Source: an uncultured Eubacteriales bacterium
GTDB taxonomy: Bacteria; Bacillota; Clostridia; Oscillospirales; CAG-382
Length of the DNA: 29,960 nt
Reading direction: 5' to 3'
Assembly: GCA_934444485.1 (NCBI GenBank)
Contig: CAKSCN010000009.1
Coordinates: forward strand, 1 to 29,960
In this document: positions 19,901-27,624 of the stretch, in pieces
How the letters are laid out: the number at the start of each line of letters is the position of its first letter
Position numbering within the stretch: the first letter of the stretch is position 1
Notes under the pieces: generated by a model
Database searches by the model: none
What the model was told of the DNA's origin: nothing
Seen by the model: the letters and a program-made list of their open reading frames with translations, nothing else
Made by a program: the position numbers and the translations under genes

Positions 19901-22900
19901 GGGTCGTTGGTGTAATCTATAATGTAGGTCCTCGAGTCGGGTACTTCCACCTCTGCACGGAAGTCTTTTCCGAAACGGACGGTATCGTAAAGCTCCGCCT
20001 CGTTTATGTAAACATCGCAATACTCATAACCGAGGTCGCAGAAAACCGAGACTCTGTCACGTTCACCGTCTATGAAGTCTATACTTCCGAGAGCCGAGGT
20101 CATAACCCGTTTGGTCACGTATCCCTGCGGTGCGGCAAAATCGAGTTCGGCGTCAACGCCGGCATTTTCCAAAACAAGCACGTTTCCGCTTTCATGCTCA
20201 AGCTTTGAGGTGACAAACCCGCGAGGCTTACCGTACATATTTATGCGAAGGTCGCCCGTAAGTGTGAGCATGCCGATGTTTGCACCGAGATTTATGCTAT
20301 AGTTCACATCGTCGAGAAGAACAAGCTTTATTCCTCCGACCGCCGTGCTTGCCGCACCTCCAACGTTGAATTCACACGTTCCGACCTCAAGTCCGGACAC
20401 TTCAATGTCGAGTCCCTCCGGGTTGGATTTCACCGAACCGCTTTCTCCGAGTCCTCTCACCTGAAGTGTTCCGACAGTGACGCCTCCTGATTTTGTGCCG
20501 TTGTAGACTCTTATGCCGCCGCCGAGGGTGAGCGGATGTCCGTCAAAGTTTATATAGGTTGCGACCGCCTTGTCAAACACGACGTTTTCGTATTTTATTC
20601 TTCCCGTCATATTTTTCTGACCGCCGTTTATTCCGTTGGCGTAGAAGATGTATGCGCCGTTTTCGTCAAGAAGCTTTGTACTTCTGTCATAGGCGGTCCT
20701 GTAATCGATGCCGGAATCCTCGTCAAGCGAGGTTATTGTTATGTCACCGGTGTTGTTGAACACAAGTCCCGTCACGACAGGATAATCCGCACAGCCTGCC
20801 TTTTTGCCGTTGTTTGCAAACACGGTAGGTCCCGTCACGACTATTCTTCCTCCGGTCTCACGCAGAAACTCGACTGCCGAGATGACCGAGTTCATAGGCT
20901 CTTCCGGTGATATTCCGCTTCCGTTCTCTGCGGCGGCACCGTTAAGATATACTACTCTGTATTCGCCTGTCCTTTCTTCATACACGGGGTAGAGCGTAAC
21001 GTTTCTCTCCGGGACGCTTACGATATACTCAGTGCTTCCCTTCTCTGCCCAGCCTGCGACACGGAAGCCGTATTTTACATACGCCGTAATATCGGGAAAC
21101 TGTATTTTCTTTCCCGGATAAGCCGTCATGCTTCCGAGGTCGGTCTCGTCCTCTGCCTTGAAATTAACAGTGTATTTCGGAATGCTCTTCCATATCGAGT
21201 AGAGGGTCATGGATTCGGTGAGAGTTACCGTTTCGCCGCCTGTATAATCGGGAGCTGTACCGTCCTCCGTGAGCGACCAGCCGATAAACCTGTGCGTCAC
21301 AGTGTTGTCTATTGACGCTATTTTTGCCGAAAGTGCCGATTCGTCATTCGCTTCTGCGGCGTACTGGGGAATTTTCAGTCCGAAGGTTTTGTCGATGTAT
21401 GTAATCTTATACACACTTCTGTATCCTGCGGTCACGGTATACGAGCCGTATTCGGGAAGAGTGAACTCGACTTCTCTTCCGTAGAGAGAGAATTTCTCCG
21501 AAATCACCTCCCCTGCCGCATTCGTGACTGTAACGGTATTGTACCCGTCCTCGAACTCTGCGGTATAAACCCGCTTTCCGTTCTTGTCTTTTGTGCCGAC
21601 AATAACGCCCTCTGTACCGACGACTGTGTATACGCCCTTTGCGGCATCCCTTACATATGAAGCGATACCCGTGCCGGGGTCAAACGCCGAGGTGTGATTC
21701 ACCACGACTCTGAGGTCGCCGTCGAAGGTGCCGAGTCCGTTGTACACTGTTTCTCCGACCTTAACGGAAGCATCGGTTATCTTGCCGAGCTTTCCGTTTA
21801 CCGTGATATTTACGTCGCCCGTCAGCGTCAATGCACCGTGATTTCCGTCAGTGCTTTTTAAGTCTCCGGCAAAGATAATACTTCCTACCTCGCCGTTTAC
21901 CGTGACACTGTGTCCCGGTAGAGTCATATTCTTTCTTGAACCGAGCTGATAATAGGGTATGACGGTGTTTTTGCCGATGATATTTTCGGTGTAAACGGTA
22001 TTTCCGGTTTCGTCGCCGCTTTCGTAAAGTCTGAAGGAGAAAGTAACAACAGGTCGGAAAGTCGTGCAGGATGTATTATTTACCGTAGGCTCATAGAAGC
22101 CCACCTCGTCGCCGAACACAACGCTTCTTCCTCTTGCCATTATCGCCGAATACTGTGAGCGGTAAACTATATCGATACGTTCAAACACAACCTTTGACGG
22201 AACGGCGGTAAGATACGCCATTGTATAGGGACTTCCCTCGCTTCTCGAAAGATATGCGCCGGAAAATTCATTTGTTTCTTCGTTCAGTCCGCCCCTGTAG
22301 TCCTTGCCGGTGTTAGGATCAACGGATGTGAAGGTGACATCACCCTTATTTATGAACCCGTTGTCCTTCATTTCCGTCGCACCGCAGACGACTATCGTCC
22401 CACCGTCCGTGATGACGGCGTTCATCGCACTTTCAAAGCTGTTGTATGCGGTTTCGGGAGTTTTTCCGTCGCCGTTTTCGGTGAGAGTTCCGTCGAGGTA
22501 GACAGGAATGATTCCGGTATACTCATACACGGGCGTCGCCGCCGCACTTGCCTCTCCGAGTACGGTAACGGGAGTTTTGCCGTCGCACGACCAGAATAAA
22601 AATCTGTACCCCTCCTTTTGCGGAGCATCGGGAAAATCCGAAATAACCGTGCCTGCCATTCCGGAAAATGTGCCGATTATCTTTCCGCTTTCATCCTTGA
22701 AGGTTACGGTGATCTTCTCCCTCTCGCTCCAAACGGCGTAGAACACGGTGCTTCCGGACAAGGTATACTGTGCGCCGCCGGCATACTCCGCAATATCGGA
22801 ATTTTCCGTCAACGACCATCCGGCAAACTCAAAGTTTTCGCTGTTTTCAAGACTCGGAAGCATGAAGGTAAGTGCCTCTGCATCGTCGCTTGCGGCAATA

Positions 22901-24111
22901 TACGGATCTACGGTGTTTCCGCAGCCGTTATCAACAAACGTCGCCGTGTAAAATTCTCTCACTGAAGGCTCGAGCGTATATATTCCGCTTTCAAGGTCAT
23001 CTGCTCCAAAGACGCATTCACCATCCGAGAGGTTTACGTTTTTTATGTTCTCCGAAGAGGCATTTTTCAGCGAAACGCAGTTGTAATCGCCCGTTACCTT
23101 CACCGTATACAGCGAATTTTCCTCCGTGAGCCGCACCGACACATCGTCTGAAACGCTCTTTGCAACAATCCATTTTCCCGCCGCAGTCTTTACGTCGGAG
23201 GCAATATTCGGCACCTCCGCACCGTTCTTCACTGCGATAAGAAGGCTGCCGCCCAGCTTTTTAAGTCCCGAAACGCCGTTTTTTGAGGACACGGTGATAT
23301 TGGAAATACTGCCGCCGAGATTTATTTTGACGTCTCCGTTTATTGTGAGATGCTCTGCGGTTTCGTCCTTGTTTTCATCCGATACGTAGAAGTATTTGAC
23401 GTTTCCGTCAATATCGGCAAGATAGCTTTCCGCAACAGCATTTGCTCTTGCGCCGAGATAGAGGTTCAGCACACTCGTATCCCTGCCGACCTTACCATAC
23501 ATATCGCCGTAGGTCGCCGTTTGCGTGCCGATATTGAGATAACGCATCTGAAATGTCTCGGCGAGTCTCGTATTCGTCTGCTCCGTGCTGTTGGTTGTCG
23601 GCTCATAGACTGCGACACCGTCACCGAGAGTGAAGCGTCTGCCGCCGAAATTGAACGCAGCGTATTGCGCCGCCGCACGGTAGTTTACGTTCTCAAAGGT
23701 AATTGCGCCCGTGCCCGTACCGGCTTCTATTGGCGAACTGAACACACAGTAAAGGTATGCGCCGGTGAGTGCGTATCCGTTCTCCGCATCTCCCTCAAGC
23801 GCACCTCTGTAGTCGCTGCCGCCGTACTTTGAGGTTACGGTAATGTCGGTCGCTACGTTCTTGAACGCATCGCTTGCAAGTTTGGTTTGACCGCAAACGA
23901 CAATTGTCCCCCCGGTATTCTTTATTGCCGAAACTGCCGCCGCAAATGTGTTGTACGGGCTGTCCGCCGTGCCGTCTCCGTTCTCAGAGAGAGTTTCGTT
24001 GACAAATACCGCCGCACTTTCCTCTGCCGCACCTAACATCGGCACAACATTCACGCACCCGAGCACCATGCAAACGGCAACGATAAATGTGACTATTCTT
24101 CTTTTGCTCAT
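16924..24111 (-). CDS. Dockerin-bearing multidomain surface protein with C-terminal metallophosphoesterase
   Basis: This is a 2395-residue protein. AAGGCGGAG precedes the start at 24111. The signal peptide is cut near A28, or before C19 (VLGC) if it is a lipoprotein. Three modules begin with an ENGDG/ENGSG, PYN/AYN, GGTIVV pattern near residues 34, 534 and 1050, each running into a beta-helix-like stretch. Six InlB-type repeats (FAGWSL, FIGWSL, FEGWSCDG, YAVW) lie around 395-530, 905-1040 and 1400-1535. A cohesin/CBM-like beta domain (about 1540-1665) and a carboxypeptidase-regulatory-like domain precede a type I dockerin (about 1765-1825). The second dockerin calcium loop is canonical (D1803 in DVNEDGVVNVLD); the first is degenerate. 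After a linker domain, the calcineurin-like phosphoesterase (about 2073-2395) has SDTH (D2080, H2082), GDQLN, GNHDE (2200-2204), CHWS and GHEHN (H2318, H2320). All metal ligands seem present; the substrate is unknown. Confidence 0.88.
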   Translation of the reverse strand: MSKRRIVTFIVAVCMVLGCVNVVPMLGAAEESAAVFVNETLSENGDGTADSPYNTFAAAVSAIKNTGGTIVVCGQTKLASDAFKNVATDITVTSKYGGSDYRGALEGDAENGYALTGAYLYCVFSSPIEAGTGTGAITFENVNYRAAAQYAAFNFGGRRFTLGDGVAVYEPTTNSTEQTNTRLAETFQMRYLNIGTQTATYGDMYGKVGRDTSVLNLYLGARANAVAESYLADIDGNVKYFYVSDENKDETAEHLTINGDVKINLGGSISNITVSSKNGVSGLKKLGGSLLIAVKNGAEVPNIASDVKTAAGKWIVAKSVSDDVSVRLTEENSLYTVKVTGDYNCVSLKNASSENIKNVNLSDGECVFGADDLESGIYTLEPSVREFYTATFVDNGCGNTVDPYIAASDDAEALTFMLPSLENSENFEFAGWSLTENSDIAEYAGGAQYTLSGSTVFYAVWSEREKITVTFKDESGKIIGTFSGMAGTVISDFPDAPQKEGYRFLFWSCDGKTPVTVLGEASAAATPVYEYTGIIPVYLDGTLTENGDGKTPETAYNSFESAMNAVITDGGTIVVCGATEMKDNGFINKGDVTFTSVDPNTGKDYRGGLNEETNEFSGAYLSRSEGSPYTMAYLTAVPSKVVFERIDIVYRSQYSAIMARGRSVVFGDEVGFYEPTVNNTSCTTFRPVVTFSFRLYESGDETGNTVYTENIIGKNTVIPYYQLGSRKNMTLPGHSVTVNGEVGSIIFAGDLKSTDGNHGALTLTGDVNITVNGKLGKITDASVKVGETVYNGLGTFDGDLRVVVNHTSAFDPGTGIASYVRDAAKGVYTVVGTEGVIVGTKDKNGKRVYTAEFEDGYNTVTVTNAAGEVISEKFSLYGREVEFTLPEYGSYTVTAGYRSVYKITYIDKTFGLKIPQYAAEANDESALSAKIASIDNTVTHRFIGWSLTEDGTAPDYTGGETVTLTESMTLYSIWKSIPKYTVNFKAEDETDLGSMTAYPGKKIQFPDITAYVKYGFRVAGWAEKGSTEYIVSVPERNVTLYPVYEERTGEYRVVYLNGAAAENGSGISPEEPMNSVISAVEFLRETGGRIVVTGPTVFANNGKKAGCADYPVVTGLVFNNTGDITITSLDEDSGIDYRTAYDRSTKLLDENGAYIFYANGINGGQKNMTGRIKYENVVFDKAVATYINFDGHPLTLGGGIRVYNGTKSGGVTVGTLQVRGLGESGSVKSNPEGLDIEVSGLEVGTCEFNVGGAASTAVGGIKLVLLDDVNYSINLGANIGMLTLTGDLRINMYGKPRGFVTSKLEHESGNVLVLENAGVDAELDFAAPQGYVTKRVMTSALGSIDFIDGERDRVSVFCDLGYEYCDVYINEAELYDTVRFGKDFRAEVEVPDSRTYIIDYTNDPCFSITFDTGCETLKNRLWNSPTADVFVPDGVYRYGYLFEGWSCDGKLYEPGDIYIMPDENVTFTAVWTKAPKITVTLDTNGHGNGGTVTDYIYERITLPTLSDTGAHFIGWALSDDAVTGFLYYELISDVTLYAVWVESDSVYSVKTAYSESEEKAYIYVFLDGKAASEGVFAFTAGSMLRYNTGEIAAAHGINAALVCGNANISVTWQADEREYDFFERQLLFTLSFDCKAEGDAPKNIESLAIMNGECSIDGEIRLCKAPTVKDNIKAFGKIVGTATVLRDIPETARSSAMLYITDSDGDIIYSERLEAPGNKKRSFAFDVTLPTGKYGMRIIKTGYLEKTITINVSDGTLTLSDQPLFGGDTGDNLGMGDGVIDAYDFIRIIRGFDPSFKRVKELDVNEDGVVNVLDLVVIKQMLMTSIDLSEYSVNTDDPTLYSCAKSCADVLSERSGVTVGADDGETAKRFVISCNKEYKLRNWTSSFSGTDTVTVVGGSEEALIHAFENIGDIATHRGNGMRENLPQSLSYDSNYDISTASFAGTELCKYSMVVPSEDDGLSGMIAEHINGYLADSYGYTLEVKTESTPDASEIHIGNTGYVDYPTLETEHCSITVSGNKVVVAYNGEYSAEIIAYDFTEQVISKYNPLFDSDTFGISIPDGYELLDNDTVSTKFLLMSDTHVESDFWEKDHEVYTLWKPNFEALTETYKYINRNFTVDELNFGLFCGDQLNTGYANNQKDLTDELENYYETLDILDLYRETKGKDVSSFMFSKTDGYNDADGKYKTFPELDSRIIAFQGNHDEGVPDFWRECSFVSGDTKFICFFASYIGLSAPEGKYRSTGFVSDETIEFIEKELENTDDSVNHVVLACHWSIVLGDKNFGWPILDACAENSYNGNRQRLLDLCEKYGADLYINGHEHNANYPIGKAGPLTDISIGSTTSHWAIVEIHKRKAVFDIYTRAYTDAEGNLTKEPEYVKTKKIDLVPRSILLRDDK

Positions 24112-24152
24112 GAATTCAGCTCCGCCTTCCTGTATTTTATCATAGTAAATAC

Positions 24153-24180
24153 ATTATAACACTCCAAAAGCAAAATTCAA
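24153..24180 (-). promoter_or_regulatory. Candidate sigma-A promoter of the dockerin/phosphoesterase gene
   Basis: On the minus strand, TTGAAT (24180-24175), a 16-bp spacer and TATAAT (24158-24153) lie about 40 bp before the start. The -35 is imperfect. The promoter is 33 bp from the divergent regulator promoter, leaving room for a shared operator. Confidence 0.55.
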
Positions 24181-24212
24181 ATAAACAATTTACATATTTT
24201 TACGGAAAATTC

Positions 24213-24241
24213 TTGACTGAACGGTATTTTTGTGTTATCAT
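24213..24241 (+). promoter_or_regulatory. Sigma-A promoter of the AraC-family regulator
   Basis: TTGACT (24213-24218), a 17-bp spacer and TATCAT (24236-24241) are present. The implied leader is about 53 nt to the ATG at 24301, with GGAG at 24289-24292. Confidence 0.65.
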
Positions 24242-24300
24242 ACACTAAAGTACGTTGTACCGAGACCGTGTGCTCTGTACACAGTAACGGAGTGAAGGCA

Positions 24301-25131
24301 ATGCAAAAGATGACAAAAATCGGAGACCATATGTTTGATAAGGGTACCGACTACGAGTCCGATTTTATATCGATACGAAGCGGCGGAATATCGTACAGGA
24401 ATCAGAACTACATAGTCACATCGAAAAACCTCGACCGCTATCTCTTTGAGTACATCATACGCGGAGGCGGCTTTATTGAGTGCAGAGGGAAGCTGTATTT
24501 TGTTTCGGAGGGGGACTGCGTAATCATACGTGCCGGATATTCCGTCAAATATTACTCGGACCCGAGAGACCCCTACATCAAGCTTTGGTTCACGGCAAAG
24601 GGGCGGTTTGTCGATATGCTGTGCGATATGTACATTAAGAATACGCCGGTGTACACCTGCAAAGCGGAGGTTTACGACTGCTTCGAGGGCTTTATCGCAG
24701 AGCTTTCGGAAAATCCCTGCACAGAAACCGCACCTCACCGTGTACTTGACATTATGTACGGGGTGTTTGAAAAGCGCAAAGACGCCGACGACAAGGTTCA
24801 AACCGACACGCTTGCGAAGAAAACACGTTCGTACATCGATCTTTTCTATCGTGAAAGTATAACCGTTGCGTCAATAGCGGAGCATTTCGGAGTAAGTCAA
24901 AGATATCTTATAGAACAGTTCAAGCAGAAATTCGGAATAACGGTACACAAATACGTAAAGCAAAAGAAGCTTGAAGCGGCGCATGAGCTTATACTCAGCA
25001 CAAACTACAGCGTAAGCGAAATATCCGAAATGCTCGGTTTCTGTGAGCCCGGATATCTCACGAAATCCTTGAAAAGCACGTTCGGAAAAAGTCCGGCAGA
25101 GCTTAGGCGCAGCAAGCGTAACGGAGAATAA
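24301..25131 (+). CDS. AraC/XylS-family transcriptional regulator
   Basis: This is a 276-residue protein. The start at 24301 was chosen because GGAG lies 8 bp upstream and the transcript from the promoter at 24213-24241 begins after the in-frame ATG at 24232. The N-terminal half (about 20-130) looks like a cupin-type sensing domain (ECRGKLYFVSEGDCVII, then a YIKLWF strand). The C-terminal 100 residues hold two helix-turn-helix units: ITVASIAEHFGVSQRYLIEQFK and YSVSEISEMLGFCEPGYLTK, ending in the family signature GKSPAELRR. Regulators of this type usually sense sugars and activate neighbouring carbohydrate or surface genes. The divergent 7.2-kb dockerin gene is the most likely target, but this is inference from position. 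Confidence 0.92.
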   Translation: MQKMTKIGDHMFDKGTDYESDFISIRSGGISYRNQNYIVTSKNLDRYLFEYIIRGGGFIECRGKLYFVSEGDCVIIRAGYSVKYYSDPRDPYIKLWFTAKGRFVDMLCDMYIKNTPVYTCKAEVYDCFEGFIAELSENPCTETAPHRVLDIMYGVFEKRKDADDKVQTDTLAKKTRSYIDLFYRESITVASIAEHFGVSQRYLIEQFKQKFGITVHKYVKQKKLEAAHELILSTNYSVSEISEMLGFCEPGYLTKSLKSTFGKSPAELRRSKRNGE

Positions 25132-25161
25132 AAAGCGCCGAATCCCTGCGTGGGATCCGGC
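25130..25161 (-). terminator. Intrinsic terminator of the small membrane protein gene, overlapping the regulator's stop
   Basis: On the minus strand, GCCGGATCCC (25161-25152) pairs with GGGATTCGGC (25146-25137) over a 5-nt loop with one mismatch. A T tract (25134-25130) follows after two bases. The plus-strand side lacks a T run, so it probably terminates the minus-strand gene and perhaps only weakly the regulator gene. Confidence 0.65.
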
Positions 25162-25176
25162 ACTTCAGTTCGGAAA

Positions 25177-25530
25177 TCATTTACCGAGCTCGCTGTCAAC
25201 CTCTTCCTTTACGGAGTCGTCAACGGGTTCGTCGTCGGTCTTTTCGGTTTCTTCCTTCTTGTCGGGCTCTTCTGAGGTGAACTCAACCTCTACCTCGGGT
25301 TCTTCAACGGGAACGTCGTCGAAAAAGTCCTCTTCGTCATTTTCTTCCTTATCTGCGTCCCTTGCTTCGCACTCCTTGTCGTCGCAGGAGTCGCAGTCGT
25401 AATCGCACGGCTCCGCATCAGCACTCGAAATGACAAACTTGAACTTAACCTTCTTGACTATTATCGCAACTGCGGCGAAAATTGCGATTGCGGACGCTAC
25501 CGCACCGACCAAACAGAGAAAATTCTTCAT
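25177..25530 (-). CDS. Small acidic single-pass membrane protein, function unknown
   Basis: This is a 117-residue protein. The start at 25530 was chosen over the upstream frame because AAAGGAGA lies just before it. One hydrophobic segment (about residues 4-25) is followed by a Lys-rich stop-transfer (KKVKFKF) and a short Cys cluster (CDYDCDSCDDKEC). The remainder is a strongly acidic Glu/Asp/Pro-rich tail. The Lys after the helix suggests the tail is cytoplasmic. I do not recognise a family. It is transcribed alone, divergent from asnB. Function is unknown; a membrane-tethered acidic tail could bind a partner or a metal, but nothing in the sequence shows this. Confidence 0.75.
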   Translation of the reverse strand: MKNFLCLVGAVASAIAIFAAVAIIVKKVKFKFVISSADAEPCDYDCDSCDDKECEARDADKEENDEEDFFDDVPVEEPEVEVEFTSEEPDKKEETEKTDDEPVDDSVKEEVDSELGK

Positions 25531-25604
25531 AATAAAGTCTCCTTTCGTTATTTGAGATCCGCACCGTCTCATGCGGCACGGACGGTATAATACTTACCAT
25601 TGTT

Positions 25605-25613
25605 ATTATAGCA
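25605..25613 (-). promoter_or_regulatory. Extended -10 promoter of the small membrane protein gene
   Basis: On the minus strand, TGCTATAAT (25613-25605) is an extended -10 element, about 75 bp before the start. No convincing -35 was seen. Confidence 0.5.
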
Positions 25614-25675
25614 CCGAAATTTTAGAATAAGTTTAAAAAAAAGTTAAAGTTTTCGTTTATTCGGTAATTTTTATG

Positions 25676-25684
25676 TGTTATAAT
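25676..25684 (+). promoter_or_regulatory. Extended -10 promoter of asnB
   Basis: TGTTATAAT (25676-25684) is an extended -10 motif with a weak TTTATT 17 bp upstream. AAAGGAA (25711-25717) lies 8 bp before the asnB ATG. The leader is only about 35 nt, too short for a T-box riboswitch. Confidence 0.55.
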
Positions 25685-25725
25685 ATCTTAGTTATAACTC
25701 TACGCTCTTGAAAGGAATCAAAAAT

Positions 25726-27624
25726 ATGTGCGGATTTGCCGGAATATATAAAAAGAACGGAATAACGGAAAATGACAAGGCTGTCATTGCGAAGATGTCT
25801 CAGTGCATTCGCCACAGAGGACCGGACGACAACAGAACGGTATTTGAGCCGAACTGCACCCTTGCTTTCAGACGTCTTTCCATTATCGACCTTGAAAACG
25901 GCGTTCAGCCCTTTTACTCTGCCGACGGTCGCTACGTTGCAATTTTCAACGGCGAAATATACAACTACCTCGAGCTTCGGGATATTCTCATAAACGAGGG
26001 CTACACTTTCAAAACAAGAAGCGAGATTGAGACGATAGTCACCCTTTACGGGAAAGAGGGTCCCGGCTTTATAGACAAGCTCAGAGGTATGTTCGCAATT
26101 GCGATATACGACAAAGAGGCGAAAACCGTGTTCTTGGGTCGTGACCCGTTCGGCATAAAGCCGTACTACTACAAGGTAAACGCCGAGGGTGCGGTATTTG
26201 CGTCGGAATTCAAGGCGTTCATGTTTGACGAGGACATAGAAAAGAACGGCTTCTCGGTTGACGACGCTCTTTTGCAGAGCTATTTCACGTTCCAGTACAT
26301 CACAGAGCCTGACACCATATCCCCCGAGATACGTGTGCTTCCGGCAGGTCACTACGTCGTTATAGGCGAGGACCTCAAGGCAGAGCCTGTCGAGTACCAC
26401 AAATTCCGCTTCGCTCCCGACAAGACAATATCTTTCGACGAAAAGGAAAAGAGACTGCGCCGTGCGGTGGAAGAGAGCGTTGAAAAGCATCTTCTCTCGG
26501 ACGTCCCGGTCGGCACATTTCTCTCGAGCGGTATAGACTCTGCGATAATCACCGCCGTCGCAAGCAAGCTCTGCCCCGGTACAAAGGCGTTCACCGTCGC
26601 TTTCGGCAACGTCAAGGGCTACTCGGAGATTGAGGCGGCGTCGGAGATAGCAAAACATCTCGACATAGAACACATCAAAATAGAAGCGGGACTCGAGGAC
26701 TTTTACCGTGCCTTTGAAAAGGTGGTATATCACCTCGACACGCCCGTCGCAGACCCGTCCACAATGGCGATTTACCTTGTATGCGAAGAGGCGGCGAAGC
26801 ACGTCAAGACCATTCTCTCCGGCGAGGGTTCGGATGAGCTGTTCGGCGGCTACAAGGTCTATCGCGAAACGCTCACGTCTGGTAAAATCTACGCTCTTCC
26901 CGGATTTTTGAGAGGTATTCTCGCCGCTCTCGCACGTGCGCTTCCCGACGGCGTAAAGGGCAAGCATCTTCTCATGAGAGGAACGACTCCCCTTGAGGAA
27001 AGATACGTCGGCAACGCCTTTATTATGACCGAGGAAGAGAAAAAATCGATATACAAAAAGTTTAATCCGAATGTCCGCTTCACCGACCGCACAAAGGAAA
27101 TATACGCCGAGGTCAGGGGAGAAAACCCCGTCACGAAGATGCAGTATGTTGACATAAACACATGGCTCAAGGGCGACATTCTCGTCAAGGGCGACAGGCT
27201 TTCGATGGCTCATGCTCTCGAGGTGCGTGTGCCTTATCTTGACAAAGAAGTTTTCGAGGCGGCAAAGATACTCACCACCGACGACAAGCTCTCTCACAAG
27301 ACGACAAAGTACATTCTCCGCCATGCTTTCCGTGATATCGTAAACGAAGAAACCGTTATGCGTCCGAAGCTCGGTTATCCCGTTCCGGTGCGTGTATGGC
27401 TGAAAAACGAGATTTACGAGTGGGCGAGGGACATCATCGCCTCCCCTTACGCCGACGAATACATCGACAAGGCGGCTGCTCTTCGTATGCTTGAGGATCA
27501 CAGAAACGGCGTTGCCGACAACTACAGACCGCTCTGGACGATTCTCGTTTTCATCACGTGGTACAGGCTCTATATTGCCGACATCGAAAAGACGCGGGAA
27601 AGAGTTATCGCTGGTGAGCTGTAA
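25726..27624 (+). CDS. asnB: Asparagine synthetase (glutamine-hydrolysing)
   Basis: This is a 632-residue protein, the usual length for bacterial AsnB. It makes asparagine from aspartate, glutamine and ATP in the cytoplasm. The start at 25726 leaves Cys2 (MCGFAG) as the N-terminal glutaminase nucleophile after Met removal; an in-frame ATG at 25708 would bury it and has a poorer ribosome site. The glutaminase domain (about 2-190) shows RHRGPDD, FNGEIYNY and a SEIET motif. The synthetase domain shows the ATP-pyrophosphatase loop LSSGIDSAI (a variant of LSGGxDS), GEGSDELFGGY and VRVPYLDKEV. It is a single gene with its own promoter and no clear terminator. A peptide- or glycan-linked AsnB-like amidotransferase is possible, but nothing nearby suggests it. 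Confidence 0.93.
   Translation: MCGFAGIYKKNGITENDKAVIAKMSQCIRHRGPDDNRTVFEPNCTLAFRRLSIIDLENGVQPFYSADGRYVAIFNGEIYNYLELRDILINEGYTFKTRSEIETIVTLYGKEGPGFIDKLRGMFAIAIYDKEAKTVFLGRDPFGIKPYYYKVNAEGAVFASEFKAFMFDEDIEKNGFSVDDALLQSYFTFQYITEPDTISPEIRVLPAGHYVVIGEDLKAEPVEYHKFRFAPDKTISFDEKEKRLRRAVEESVEKHLLSDVPVGTFLSSGIDSAIITAVASKLCPGTKAFTVAFGNVKGYSEIEAASEIAKHLDIEHIKIEAGLEDFYRAFEKVVYHLDTPVADPSTMAIYLVCEEAAKHVKTILSGEGSDELFGGYKVYRETLTSGKIYALPGFLRGILAALARALPDGVKGKHLLMRGTTPLEERYVGNAFIMTEEEKKSIYKKFNPNVRFTDRTKEIYAEVRGENPVTKMQYVDINTWLKGDILVKGDRLSMAHALEVRVPYLDKEVFEAAKILTTDDKLSHKTTKYILRHAFRDIVNEETVMRPKLGYPVPVRVWLKNEIYEWARDIIASPYADEYIDKAAALRMLEDHRNGVADNYRPLWTILVFITWYRLYIADIEKTRERVIAGEL

Noticed and set aside
25618..25725. 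Possible T-box riboswitch upstream of asnB
   Set aside because: The leader is only about 35 nt after the extended -10, with no specifier stem or antiterminator.
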